Assembly: GCA_041645075.1 (NCBI GenBank)
Contig: JBAZQS010000011.1
Coordinates: 1 to 29,869 of the forward strand
Length of the DNA stretch: 29,869 nucleotides
Direction of reading: 5' to 3'
From: JBAZQS01 sp041645075
GTDB lineage: Bacteria; Patescibacteriota; Patescibacteriia; 2-01-FULL-39-33
Shown here: positions 20,488 to 27,769 of the stretch, piece after piece
Layout: each line of letters begins with the position of its first letter
Numbering within the stretch: the stretch's first letter is position 1
Made by a program: the position numbers and the translations under genes
Notes under the pieces: generated by a model
What the model was told of the DNA's origin: nothing
What the model saw: the letters and a program-made list of their open reading frames with translations, nothing else
Databases searched by the model: none

Positions 20488-23028
20488 ATGACTGAAGGAA
20501 TTAAAATATACAAAACACAAGATTTAGTTTTACAGGTAAAGCAAAACTACAATCCAGCCAAGCTTAATTTGAAAAAGTGGGTTGATTTTATTGATGTGCT
20601 TTGTGGCGACCGAGAATTTCAAAAAGAAGCGATCAGAGATGCGATTATTTTTCTTGCGTCGGGCGAATATAAATCAATTGAAAGTTTGGTTGAGGAAAAT
20701 TTCAGAAAAAATGACGAATTGCAGAAAAGATACAAAGATGTCCGGGATTATCAAAAAAACTTGCCTCTGCCGCATAAATTGTCGGCGGTGATTGACTTGG
20801 CGACTGGCACTGGCAAAAGTTATTTGATTTATGGCATTGCTCAAATTGCTTTAGGGCTTGGCTTGGTGGATAAAGTTTTAGTGCTTTGCCCGTCGCTCAC
20901 GATTGAGTCGGGTTTGAAAGAAAAGTTTGAGAAACTTTCCGGCGACGACAAAATAAAAGCGACATTACCAGACACCGCCGTTTTCAAAAATCCAAGAATA
21001 ATTGACGCTAACAGCACAATCAAAAACGGCGACATTTGCGTTGAAAATATCCATGCCGTTTATGAACAGACGGGATCGTCAATAAGCGACAGCTTGGAAA
21101 AAAATGGCGAGCGCGTTTTAGTGCTGAATGATGAAGTTCACCACGCCTATAATTCGTCGAACGAGCAGGATATAAGAAAATGGAAAGCGTTTTTGCTCAA
21201 TCCCGATTTTAATTTCAAATACATTTTGGGGTTTACCGGCACGGCATATATGGACGATGAGTATTTCAACGATGTTATTTATCGCTACTCAATACGCCAA
21301 GCTGTTGACGATAAAGTTATTAAGTCGGTTGACTATGTAGCGAAAGACGAAAACATAGACAAAAATGAGAAATTCCAAAAAATTTACGACAATCACGACG
21401 AATTTGTAAAAAAGTATCGGCTGATTAAACCGCTCACAATTTTAGTTACAAAAGATATTTCCAAAGCAAAAACACTTCGGGAAGATTTAATTGATTTTTT
21501 GGAGAAGCGGGAAAAAATCTCCCGCAAAGCGGTGGAGAAAAAAGTTTTGATTGTTACTTCGCACAAAGACCACAAGAAAAATGTTTTGGAATTGAAAAAT
21601 GTTGACGATAAAGAAAATTCTGTTGAGTGGATTGTTTCCGTTTCTATGCTCACCGAGGGCTGGGATGTAAAAAATGTTTTTCAAATTGTGCCGTGGGAAG
21701 ACCGAGCTTTCAATTCAAAACTTTTGATTGCCCAAGTTTTGGGCCGAGGGCTTCGCATACCGGAAGAATACAAATCGCCACAGCCGAAAGTCAGGGTTTT
21801 TAATCATGACGCTTGGAGCCGAAATATTCGCGGACTGGTTGATGAGATTTTGGAAATTGAAGTCCGCTTGACGAGCGAGGTTTTAACTTCCGGCGAACGA
21901 GCAAAATATAATTTTGATCTTTACACTATTGACTATGAAAAACAGGAAAGAGCCGTTAAAGCGAAAAAAGACACGGAAATTTTTGATTATTCAAAGGACA
22001 AACCTATTAAATTAGTTTCTCAGGCTGAACGAATAGAAAAAATTACTGAATACGAAGATTTAGCAGGCGTAATCAAACTTAAAACTACCGTTATTCAAAA
22101 AAATGTTTTTACTGTTGATGAAGTGGTGGAAAAAATCATTGAAACTTTTAAGACGAGGGATTTTGAAGCAAAAATAAGATTTCCTAAAGGGGAATATGAC
22201 AAAGAGAATTTACCGCCTGAAAATGAAATTAAGGAAATTATTCTTGCTTCAATGAAAGCTGTCGGGATTAAAAGCGGTTTATTAGTAGAAGAAAATGCTT
22301 TACGTGTTTTTCAGGCATTCCAAACAATTTTTAGAGCGAGAAGTTCAACAGCCGTTTTTAAAAGAACGGCGAACAAGCCGAAATTAATCAGCACAAAAGA
22401 ACTTGAAAAAGAAAGCGTCGCCGTCGGAGCGATAAAACACGGCTCAACAATTTTCTACACCGAAAATTTCAAAGACGAGTGCAAAAACGGAATGATTGAT
22501 ATTTTGCAAGACATAGCCAACGATGAAAATCTGCCAAGAAGCGCAAGCAAAGAAGTTAATTCTTACTGCTTCAAAACGCCGGTCAATGTCGTTTTGACAA
22601 AACTTGAGCCGGAACGAAAGTTCGTTGAAGCGATTGTTGGCTCAAAAGTATGCGCAAAAATTGACGCTTGGATAAAATCGCGGGACATGGGATTCTACAG
22701 CGTTGAGTATTCGTGGAGAAAAGGCGAACACCCGACACAAGGAAGTTTCAATCCCGATTTTTTTTTGAAACTTGGCGAAAATATCGTTGTCGTTGAGATA
22801 AAATCCGACGGCGACGATTCAGAAGAAAACAAAGCAAAATATCGCTGGGCAAAAAAACATTTTGAGGATTTAAACGAGGAATTGAAAAAAAGCAAAATCA
22901 AACAGCGATATTTCTTCCACTTTTTAAGTCCAAATAGTTATGCCGAATTTGTAGAATATTTTTGCGACAATAGGGTTTTTGACAAAAAGTTTCGTAGTAA
23001 GCTTGAGGATTTACTGGATAGGGATTAA
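20488..23028 (+). CDS. Type III restriction endonuclease subunit (Res)
   Basis: This 846-residue SF2 helicase-nuclease is the restriction subunit that works with Mod to cut unmodified DNA. Motifs in order: Walker A ATGTGKS (105-111), DEVHH (215-219, Walker B), GFTGTAY (248-254), SMLTEGWDVKNVFQ, and motif VI QVLGRGLRIP. The C-terminal PD-(D/E)XK nuclease shows Asp757 in NPDFF and Glu770-x-Lys772 in VEIKSDG. All key residues are intact, so the enzyme is probably functional. Length is somewhat short of EcoP1I-type Res (about 970). It ends the operon; a probable short transcription unit follows. Confidence 0.92.
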   Translation: MTEGIKIYKTQDLVLQVKQNYNPAKLNLKKWVDFIDVLCGDREFQKEAIRDAIIFLASGEYKSIESLVEENFRKNDELQKRYKDVRDYQKNLPLPHKLSAVIDLATGTGKSYLIYGIAQIALGLGLVDKVLVLCPSLTIESGLKEKFEKLSGDDKIKATLPDTAVFKNPRIIDANSTIKNGDICVENIHAVYEQTGSSISDSLEKNGERVLVLNDEVHHAYNSSNEQDIRKWKAFLLNPDFNFKYILGFTGTAYMDDEYFNDVIYRYSIRQAVDDKVIKSVDYVAKDENIDKNEKFQKIYDNHDEFVKKYRLIKPLTILVTKDISKAKTLREDLIDFLEKREKISRKAVEKKVLIVTSHKDHKKNVLELKNVDDKENSVEWIVSVSMLTEGWDVKNVFQIVPWEDRAFNSKLLIAQVLGRGLRIPEEYKSPQPKVRVFNHDAWSRNIRGLVDEILEIEVRLTSEVLTSGERAKYNFDLYTIDYEKQERAVKAKKDTEIFDYSKDKPIKLVSQAERIEKITEYEDLAGVIKLKTTVIQKNVFTVDEVVEKIIETFKTRDFEAKIRFPKGEYDKENLPPENEIKEIILASMKAVGIKSGLLVEENALRVFQAFQTIFRARSSTAVFKRTANKPKLISTKELEKESVAVGAIKHGSTIFYTENFKDECKNGMIDILQDIANDENLPRSASKEVNSYCFKTPVNVVLTKLEPERKFVEAIVGSKVCAKIDAWIKSRDMGFYSVEYSWRKGEHPTQGSFNPDFFLKLGENIVVVEIKSDGDDSEENKAKYRWAKKHFEDLNEELKKSKIKQRYFFHFLSPNSYAEFVEYFCDNRVFDKKFRSKLEDLLDRD

Positions 23029-23040
23029 GGTGTAAAGTAC

Positions 23041-23088
23041 GGCTAATAAAGAACGGAGGTGGCTAATAAAGTATATTTATGATAAGAT
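23041..23088 (+). promoter_or_regulatory. Paired direct repeat and extended -10 after res
   Basis: GGCTAATAAAG occurs at 23041-23051 and 23061-23071, 20 bases apart (about two helical turns). An extended -10 TGATAAGAT (23080-23088) follows. This looks like a promoter with a two-site operator; no -35 is visible. Confidence 0.45.
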
Positions 23089-23094
23089 GAAAAA

Positions 23095-23246
23095 GGTGGA
23101 ATTATTGGCTTTTAACCTCGGTAAATCGCCAGATAACCCCAAGTTATTTAAGCTTTATTAATTAAATAAAAATTCATATGACTATGGAGAAAATTTGGAA
23201 AGATTAATCCAAAATAAGGGCTGGCAAAAGCCAGCCCTTATTTTTT
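23095..23246 (+). ncRNA. Possible short transcript between promoter and terminator
   Basis: The predicted extended -10 at 23080-23088 and the strong terminator at 23211-23246 would bound a transcript of about 150 bases. Within it, only tiny frames exist: 24 codons from ATG 23087 (MKKVELLAFNLGKSPDNPKL...) and 9 codons from ATG 23179. It could be a small RNA, a leader of the ATP-grasp gene, or a short peptide gene. Confidence 0.3.
23211..23246 (+). terminator. Strong Rho-independent terminator
   Basis: A perfect 15-bp stem: AAAATAAGGGCTGGC (23211-23225), loop aaaa, and its complement (23230-23244), ending in T-run to 23246. It is the longest perfect terminator stem in the window and its A/T symmetry allows use on either strand. 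It lies only 22 bases before the ATP-grasp ATG. Confidence 0.85.
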
Positions 23247-23268
23247 AAAGAATCAATATTAAAATTTA

Positions 23269-24219
23269 ATGCCGATAAAAAATATAATAATAGGCTGTCC
23301 ATATACCAGAATGAAATCTTTAGAAAAAGAACTTAAGTTGTTTTCAGATGTAAATTGTTTAAACATTGATGATATTACGGGGATAGACCTAAAAAGAATT
23401 TATACAAAAGATAATAAATATTATTTTGATGATATTGATAGTGTTTTTATTCGATACCCCTATGATCTAATCCCGCCCCATTCGCAAACTTACAATTTAC
23501 GAGAAAATACAGAATATTTAAAAACCATCGCCTTGATTTTGTCTAATAAAAGCATCAACCCGATTCAATTGACTTGGAAATACAGAAATAGACTTTTATC
23601 TCTTAAACTCGCTGATAAAATCGGCCTAAATGTCCCCACTTCAATAGTTACTAAAAAAATTTTTAATTGTAAGGATTTTTACAAAAATAAATCCACTCCC
23701 ATTTCCAAGGCAATAGGAAACTGCTTTGTTTCTGATAAAACTAAACACACCGCTAATTTGACATCAAAATATTTCACTTTAGCCGAAGATGATGGTGATC
23801 GAGCAATGATTTACCCCGCCCAGCAAATGACAATTAACAACTTGGAAAAATACTTACAGACAGTAAAGGTCGTTTTTTTACAAAAATCAATCATAAATAT
23901 AGTTAAGGAATTCAGAGTTTATTTGATTGGTAAAAAATTATTTATATTTAGCAGGTTAAATAATTTAGGCAAAATAGATAAAAGCGAGGAGTTGTATATC
24001 CAAGATAATTTTTCCAATAAATACAGCCAAGTGAAGAAAAAATTATTGGAATTAAAGGAAAAAATGAAGCTTGGATATTTATGTCTAGACATAATTGAAA
24101 CTAGAGATGATTTGTTTTTAATTGATATTAATCCTTCGGGATCATTACCCCCCTATAGAAAATATCCAGCCGTTACTAAGGAATTAGCGCGACTAATAAG
24201 ATTATTTAAAGGAAGCTAA
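23269..24219 (+). CDS. ATP-grasp ligase of the peptide-maturase/RimK-like type
   Basis: This 316-residue protein has an N-terminal domain with DSVFIRYPYD (about 57-66), like the W/Y-R segment of MvdC/MvdD-type maturases, then an ATP-grasp fold. A nucleotide-binding lysine is likely Lys147; EFRVYLIGKKLF (214-225) and LCLDIIETRDDLFLIDINPSGSLP (271-294, with Asp274, Asp286, Asn288 as metal ligands) are the characteristic ends. Such enzymes form amide or ester bonds from a carboxylate and ATP, often on ribosomal peptides. No clear precursor peptide, transporter or protease is nearby, so the substrate is unknown. Base composition is more AT-rich than the housekeeping genes. Confidence 0.75.
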   Translation: MPIKNIIIGCPYTRMKSLEKELKLFSDVNCLNIDDITGIDLKRIYTKDNKYYFDDIDSVFIRYPYDLIPPHSQTYNLRENTEYLKTIALILSNKSINPIQLTWKYRNRLLSLKLADKIGLNVPTSIVTKKIFNCKDFYKNKSTPISKAIGNCFVSDKTKHTANLTSKYFTLAEDDGDRAMIYPAQQMTINNLEKYLQTVKVVFLQKSIINIVKEFRVYLIGKKLFIFSRLNNLGKIDKSEELYIQDNFSNKYSQVKKKLLELKEKMKLGYLCLDIIETRDDLFLIDINPSGSLPPYRKYPAVTKELARLIRLFKGS

Positions 24220-24241
24220 AAATCCAAAACCAACATATTCA

Positions 24242-24487
24242 ATGATTGAATATCCGAATTATGATAAGGCAGTTATTGTTACCGGTGATGGAGATTTCTA
24301 TTGTTTGGTAAAATATCTATTGGGAAAGGGAAAATTAAAAAATGTTTTGATTCCAAACCGGCTTAAATTTTCCGCGCTTTTGAAGTGGGATATTTTCCGT
24401 CCGCATTTGCGTTATATGAATGACTTGGAGCATAAACTGGCCTATAAAAAGAAAGAGCCCCGCAAGGATGAAACCTTGAAGGGCTGA
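24242..24487 (+). pseudogene. 5'-truncated NYN-domain (LabA/DUF88-like) gene
   Basis: The 81-codon frame starts in the middle of a NYN/PIN-like RNase domain: IEYPNYDKAVIVTGDGDF is the strand with the acidic pair normally found near residue 110-120, followed by YLLGKGKLKNVLIPN and the usual Lys-rich ending KKEPRKDETLKG. The N-terminal half with the first catalytic Asp is missing; upstream sequence belongs to the ATP-grasp gene 22 bases away. It is probably a dead remnant, possibly cut when the ATP-grasp gene arrived. The last codons form a hairpin (AGCCC-cg-CAAGG...CCTTG-aa-GGGCT, 24456-24485). Confidence 0.65.
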
Positions 24488-24571
24488 CTTTCCATTGGTG
24501 ATGGTTTAAGTATAGCATAAGCGATTATAAAAAGTCAATAGTTGCTTGGAATGAAAATCCACAGTTTTATT

Positions 24572-24600
24572 TTAACAACAAAAATTATTTAAATTAAGAT
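24572..24600 (+). promoter_or_regulatory. Promoter of the nuclease-helicase pair
   Basis: TTAACA (24572-24577), a 17-base spacer and TAAGAT (24595-24600). The expected start site (about 24607) is only some 5 bases before the ATG at 24612, so the mRNA would be leaderless or nearly so. Confidence 0.6.
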
Positions 24601-24611
24601 AAAATATTTTT

Positions 24612-25463
24612 ATGTCCCAATACCACACCGCGCAACGCACCAGAAATCTTTACACCCCAAATGATTTGGAGGTATTTAAGCTTAGCCGTAGTAAGTTGGA
24701 GCTATTTGTTGCCTGTCCGCGTTGCTTTTATCTTGACCGCCGCTTGGGCGTGGGCCGACCGCCGGGATTTCCTTTCGCTTTGAATTCAGCCGTTGACGCT
24801 TTGCTCAAAAAAGAATTTGATATTCATCGGGCCAAAGGCACGAAGCACCCATTAATAGAAAAGTACGGTGTTGACGCCCAGCCAATTCCGCATGAGGACT
24901 TGGACAAGTGGCGGCATAACTTTACCGGCATTCAATTTTTACATAAACCGACCAATTTGCTGATTACCGGAGCGATTGATGACTTGTGGGCTACCACTCC
25001 CACCCCCTCGGCCTCCGGCCACTCCCCCTCGGGCAGGGGGAGAAAAAAAGAAGGGGAGGCTCCGACATCTTCGGGCGAGGGGAGAAATTTAGAATATATT
25101 GTCGTTGACTACAAAGCCACGGCTAAGGCCGGGGAGATTACCGAATTAGACCAGGATTGGCAGGACGGCTACAAAAGGCAGATGGAGGTTTATCAGTGGT
25201 TGCTTCGCCAAAATGGTTATCAGGTTTCTGACACCGGTTATTTTGTTTATTGCAATGGCCGGACAGACCGTGAGGCGTTTGATGGCAAGTTGGAATTTGA
25301 CATTACTTTAATTTCTTATACGGGCAACGATTCGTGGGTTGAAAAAACTATCATTAAAGCCCACCAATGTTTAAATAGCGGCCAGATTCCGGAAGCCGAC
25401 CCGGATTGCGATTATTGTAATTATCAGCGAGCTATTTTGCAAGTTGAGAAAAATAATAAATAA
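24612..25463 (+). CDS. PD-(D/E)XK nuclease (RecB/Cas4-like) with inserted segment
   Basis: This 283-residue nuclease has the core Asp in GAIDDLW (about 119-125) and VVDYKAT (about 163-169, Asp and Lys), then a QMEVYQWLL motif (Q-x-x-x-Y) typical of RecB-like enzymes. Two Cys pairs frame the domain, C35-x-x-C38 near the N-terminus and C266-x-x-C269 near the C-terminus, suggesting a metal or Fe-S cluster as in Cas4/AddB relatives. Residues about 128-158 (Pro/Ser/Gly/Arg-rich) come from a GC-rich palindromic insertion between the two active-site motifs, in a surface loop. It lies 19 bases before a helicase gene; the pair probably acts in DNA end processing. No CRISPR array is present. Confidence 0.85.
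   Translation: MSQYHTAQRTRNLYTPNDLEVFKLSRSKLELFVACPRCFYLDRRLGVGRPPGFPFALNSAVDALLKKEFDIHRAKGTKHPLIEKYGVDAQPIPHEDLDKWRHNFTGIQFLHKPTNLLITGAIDDLWATTPTPSASGHSPSGRGRKKEGEAPTSSGEGRNLEYIVVDYKATAKAGEITELDQDWQDGYKRQMEVYQWLLRQNGYQVSDTGYFVYCNGRTDREAFDGKLEFDITLISYTGNDSWVEKTIIKAHQCLNSGQIPEADPDCDYCNYQRAILQVEKNNK
24995..25086. repeat. In-frame GC-rich repeat inside the nuclease gene
   Basis: It contains a perfect hairpin CTCCCCCT-cgggc-AGGGGGAG (25022-25042), then an A-rich stretch and GGGGAGG, like the intergenic hairpin at 13284-13304. The stretch is translated into about 30 low-complexity residues without breaking the frame. Boundaries are approximate. Confidence 0.7.
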
Positions 25464-25482
25464 TACAAAGTAATTATATACC

Positions 25483-27282
25483 ATGACCCAAGCCCAGGCC
25501 TTAGCCATCCTTAAAACCGGCGCTAATGTTTTTTTAACGGGCGAGCCCGGTTCCGGCAAAACGCATACGGTTGACGAGTATGCCGTTTTTTTGCGCACCC
25601 GGGGCATTGAACCGGCCATTTGCGCCTCCACCGGCATTGCCGCCACCCACCTCGGCGGGATGACCATTCATTCCTGGAGTGGGCTCGGCGTTAAAAATAA
25701 GTTAAGCAAATCCGACCTTAATCGTCTGGCCGATAACCATTATATTGCCAAGCGGGTTTATCGCGCTAAGGTTTTGATTATAGACGAAGTGTCAATGCTT
25801 TCGGCCAATACGTTTACTATGGTTGAAGCCGTTTGTCGCAAAATCAGAAATAATCCGGCGCCATTTGGCGGTTTGCAGGTCGTTTTGGTCGGCGATTTTT
25901 TTCAACTCCCTCCTGTTTTTAAGGCCGAAGCGGGCGAGGCGAGCCCGCTTCGACTCAGCGAGGCGAGCGGAAGGGGAGTTCAGCCCGCTTCGCCGGAGCT
26001 TCAGCGAGGCGAGGGGGAATTCCGCCCGCCGAGCCAATCGGCCTTTCTTGAGGAACCGCCGGCTCGTTTTGCTTATAATTCATCCGCCTGGGAATTAACC
26101 AATCCCATGGTCTGTTATCTCACCGAACAGTATCGGCAGGACGACCCTGATTTTTTAGCCGTGCTTTCGGCGATTCGGCGCAATGTTTTTAATCGCGAGC
26201 ATTGGCGCCATATTGAAAAGCGGAAAATTAATGCTCACGACGCGCCTCATGGCATCACCAAACTTTTTTCGCATAATATTGACGTGGACCGAGTCAATGA
26301 TGAAACATTGAATAAGCTTCCGGGCAAACCCGAAAAATTTCTTATGCAGTCGCAGGGCCAAAACGCATTTGTCGCTTCGCTTAAAAGGGGCTGTCTTTCT
26401 CCCGAGACGCTTTGCCTGAAAATCGGCGCCGCCGTGATGTTCACCAAAAATAATCCCCGAGAAGGATTTGTCAACGGCACGCTCGGCGCGGTTAGGGAGT
26501 TTGACGGATTAAGCGGTTATCCGATTGTTAAGGCGCGAAGCGGTAGAGTGATTAAAGTGGAGCCCATGAATTGGACCATAGAAGATAACGGCCGGATGCG
26601 GGCGCGCCTCACTCAATTGCCGCTTCGCTTGGCTTGGGCGATAACCGTGCACAAGAGTCAGGGCATGAGCTTGGATGAAGCGGTTATGGATTTAAAAAAT
26701 GTTTTTGAATTCGGCCAGGGCTATGTTGCGCTTTCCCGCGTTCGCCGGCTTTCGGGCTTGCATCTGCTCGGCTGGAATGAACGCGCTTTTCAAGTCCATC
26801 CGGAGATTATTATTCAAGACAAAATTTTCCGTTCGGCGTCAGACGAGGCCGAAATAATGTTTTCCAAAATTTCGCCGGCCGAATGGCAAAAAAATCAGCA
26901 GGATTTTATTATGGCTTGCGGCGGCGAACTAAAGGCGAGTGACCGAAAAAAATCCGGCTCGGCTAAAGTAAAATTTGAAACGCATAAGGCGACTCTGGCG
27001 CTTTGGCATGAAGGCAAAAACGCGGCGCAGATTGCCGAAACGCGCGGACTCAAAGAAAGGACAATTATTAGCCACTTGGAAACATTGATTAAAAAAGGAA
27101 AAATTAATTATACGGATATTTTGCGGATTCTTAAACCGCCGCTGATTGAAGCCCTGCCTAAAATTCAGGCGGTTTTCCGCGAGCTTGATACGGATAAACT
27201 CGCGCCGGTGTTTGAAAAATTCAATGGCTTGTATTCATATGATGAGTTGCGGTTAGTGAGAATGACGTTTAATAAAGAATAG
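25483..27282 (+). CDS. Pif1/RecD-like DNA helicase with C-terminal HTH_40-like domain
   Basis: This 599-residue SF1B helicase unwinds DNA using ATP. Motifs in order: Walker A GEPGSGKT (20-27), CASTGIAATHLGG, LIIDEVSML (about 98-106), GDFFQLPPV (about 136-145), YLTEQYRQDD, and the C-terminal TVHKSQGMSLDEAV and GQGYVALSRVRRLSGL. Residues about 500-599 form a helix-turn-helix region (LALWHEGKNAAQIAETRGLKERTIISHLETL) like the HTH_40 domain at the ends of RecQ-type proteins. Residues 147-185 are encoded by a GC-rich repeat inserted just after motif GDFFQLPPV; the frame is kept. Partner nuclease is directly upstream. Confidence 0.9.
   Translation: MTQAQALAILKTGANVFLTGEPGSGKTHTVDEYAVFLRTRGIEPAICASTGIAATHLGGMTIHSWSGLGVKNKLSKSDLNRLADNHYIAKRVYRAKVLIIDEVSMLSANTFTMVEAVCRKIRNNPAPFGGLQVVLVGDFFQLPPVFKAEAGEASPLRLSEASGRGVQPASPELQRGEGEFRPPSQSAFLEEPPARFAYNSSAWELTNPMVCYLTEQYRQDDPDFLAVLSAIRRNVFNREHWRHIEKRKINAHDAPHGITKLFSHNIDVDRVNDETLNKLPGKPEKFLMQSQGQNAFVASLKRGCLSPETLCLKIGAAVMFTKNNPREGFVNGTLGAVREFDGLSGYPIVKARSGRVIKVEPMNWTIEDNGRMRARLTQLPLRLAWAITVHKSQGMSLDEAVMDLKNVFEFGQGYVALSRVRRLSGLHLLGWNERAFQVHPEIIIQDKIFRSASDEAEIMFSKISPAEWQKNQQDFIMACGGELKASDRKKSGSAKVKFETHKATLALWHEGKNAAQIAETRGLKERTIISHLETLIKKGKINYTDILRILKPPLIEALPKIQAVFRELDTDKLAPVFEKFNGLYSYDELRLVRMTFNKE
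25921..26039. repeat. In-frame GC-rich repeat inside the helicase gene
   Basis: It has a perfect hairpin GAAGCGGGC-gaggcga-GCCCGCTTC (25927-25951) and an internal duplication: AGCCCGCTTCG at 25942 and 25982, TCAGCGAGGCGAG at 25955 and 26001. The two 40-base units follow each other. It is translated as about 39 Ala/Gly/Ser/Glu/Arg-rich residues. Confidence 0.7.
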
Positions 27283-27290
27283 AAAACCGC

Positions 27291-27584
27291 TCAGGGGAGC
27301 GGATTATTTATTTTTTTGATTTCCATATCTCTTTCACCGGGGTAATTTCCCGAGAGAGATATTTTAAATCTGTTTTTTAATTTTGATTCGATAAATAGCA
27401 AACGAATTCTTTTTGCCAAATTAATCGGCAAAGTAATTTCCGCCATCCCCACAATATCAAATTGTATTTTTATTCGCTCTAAGCTTTTTTCTGGCATGCC
27501 ATTTTCAGCAAGCCAGATTAAAAGTCGGTTTTTTTCGGCTTGGGAAATTTTTTGAGCGGAAACACTAGCTGTTTTTACCTCCAT
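27291..27584 (-). CDS. Small hypothetical protein on the minus strand
   Basis: A 97-residue protein, read from the ATG whose complement is at 27582-27584. That start is preceded by AAGGAGGG with good spacing, better than the TTG at 27653 that gives a 120-residue frame. I recognise no family. Residues 10-60 look helical (EKNRLLIWLAENGMPEKSLERIKIQFDIV); the rest is mixed with many basic residues (LAKRIRLLFIESKLKNRFKI). It is the only convincing minus-strand gene and it has its own promoter. It points towards the helicase gene with only 8 bases between the stops. Confidence 0.65.
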   Translation of the reverse strand: MEVKTASVSAQKISQAEKNRLLIWLAENGMPEKSLERIKIQFDIVGMAEITLPINLAKRIRLLFIESKLKNRFKISLSGNYPGERDMEIKKINNPLP

Positions 27585-27624
27585 ATAACCCTCCTTGAAA
27601 TAATGAGCGACTATCATACTGAAA

Positions 27625-27653
27625 TATATATCATTTATATCTCCAAAAGTCAA
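27625..27653 (-). promoter_or_regulatory. Promoter of the minus-strand gene
   Basis: On the minus strand TTGACT (complement at 27648-27653), a 17-base spacer and TATATA (27625-27630). The -35 overlaps the alternative TTG start, which argues against that start. Confidence 0.6.
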
Positions 27654-27679
27654 ATTGATAAATTTTTTTAAATAAAGAA

Positions 27680-27713
27680 CCCCGGGAAGCTTTTGAAACT
27701 CCTCGGGGTTTTA
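27680..27713. terminator. Hairpin between two divergent promoters
   Basis: AACCCCG (27678-27684) pairs with CGGGGTT (27704-27710), with further A/T symmetry. It lies between the minus-strand promoter and the rmlC promoter, where no gene ends, so it may insulate the two or be a leftover. Confidence 0.55.
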
Positions 27714-27714
27714 T

Positions 27715-27763
27715 TTGACTATTGCCTTGATTTTTGTTAGTATTTTTATGATAGGAATGGAGG
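27715..27763 (+). promoter_or_regulatory. Promoter and ribosome site of the rmlC-like gene
   Basis: TTGACT (27715-27720), a 17-base spacer and TAGTAT (27738-27743), followed by GGAGG (27759-27763), 6 bases before the ATG at 27770. Confidence 0.65.
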
Positions 27764-27769
27764 AATAAA

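Noticed and set aside
23041..23071. The paired GGCTAATAAAG as an attachment site of an integrative element
   Set aside because: Copies are only 20 bases apart and no integrase is present; an operator is a simpler reading.
24995..26039. Possible CRISPR array from recurring GC-rich motifs near a Cas4-like nuclease
   Set aside because: The repeats are inside open coding frames, are irregular in spacing and lack unique spacers; no cas1/cas2 is seen.
25823..26098. A 91-codon alternative frame inside the helicase gene, rich in Arg/Ala
   Set aside because: It follows from the GC-rich repeat; the helicase frame carries all conserved motifs.
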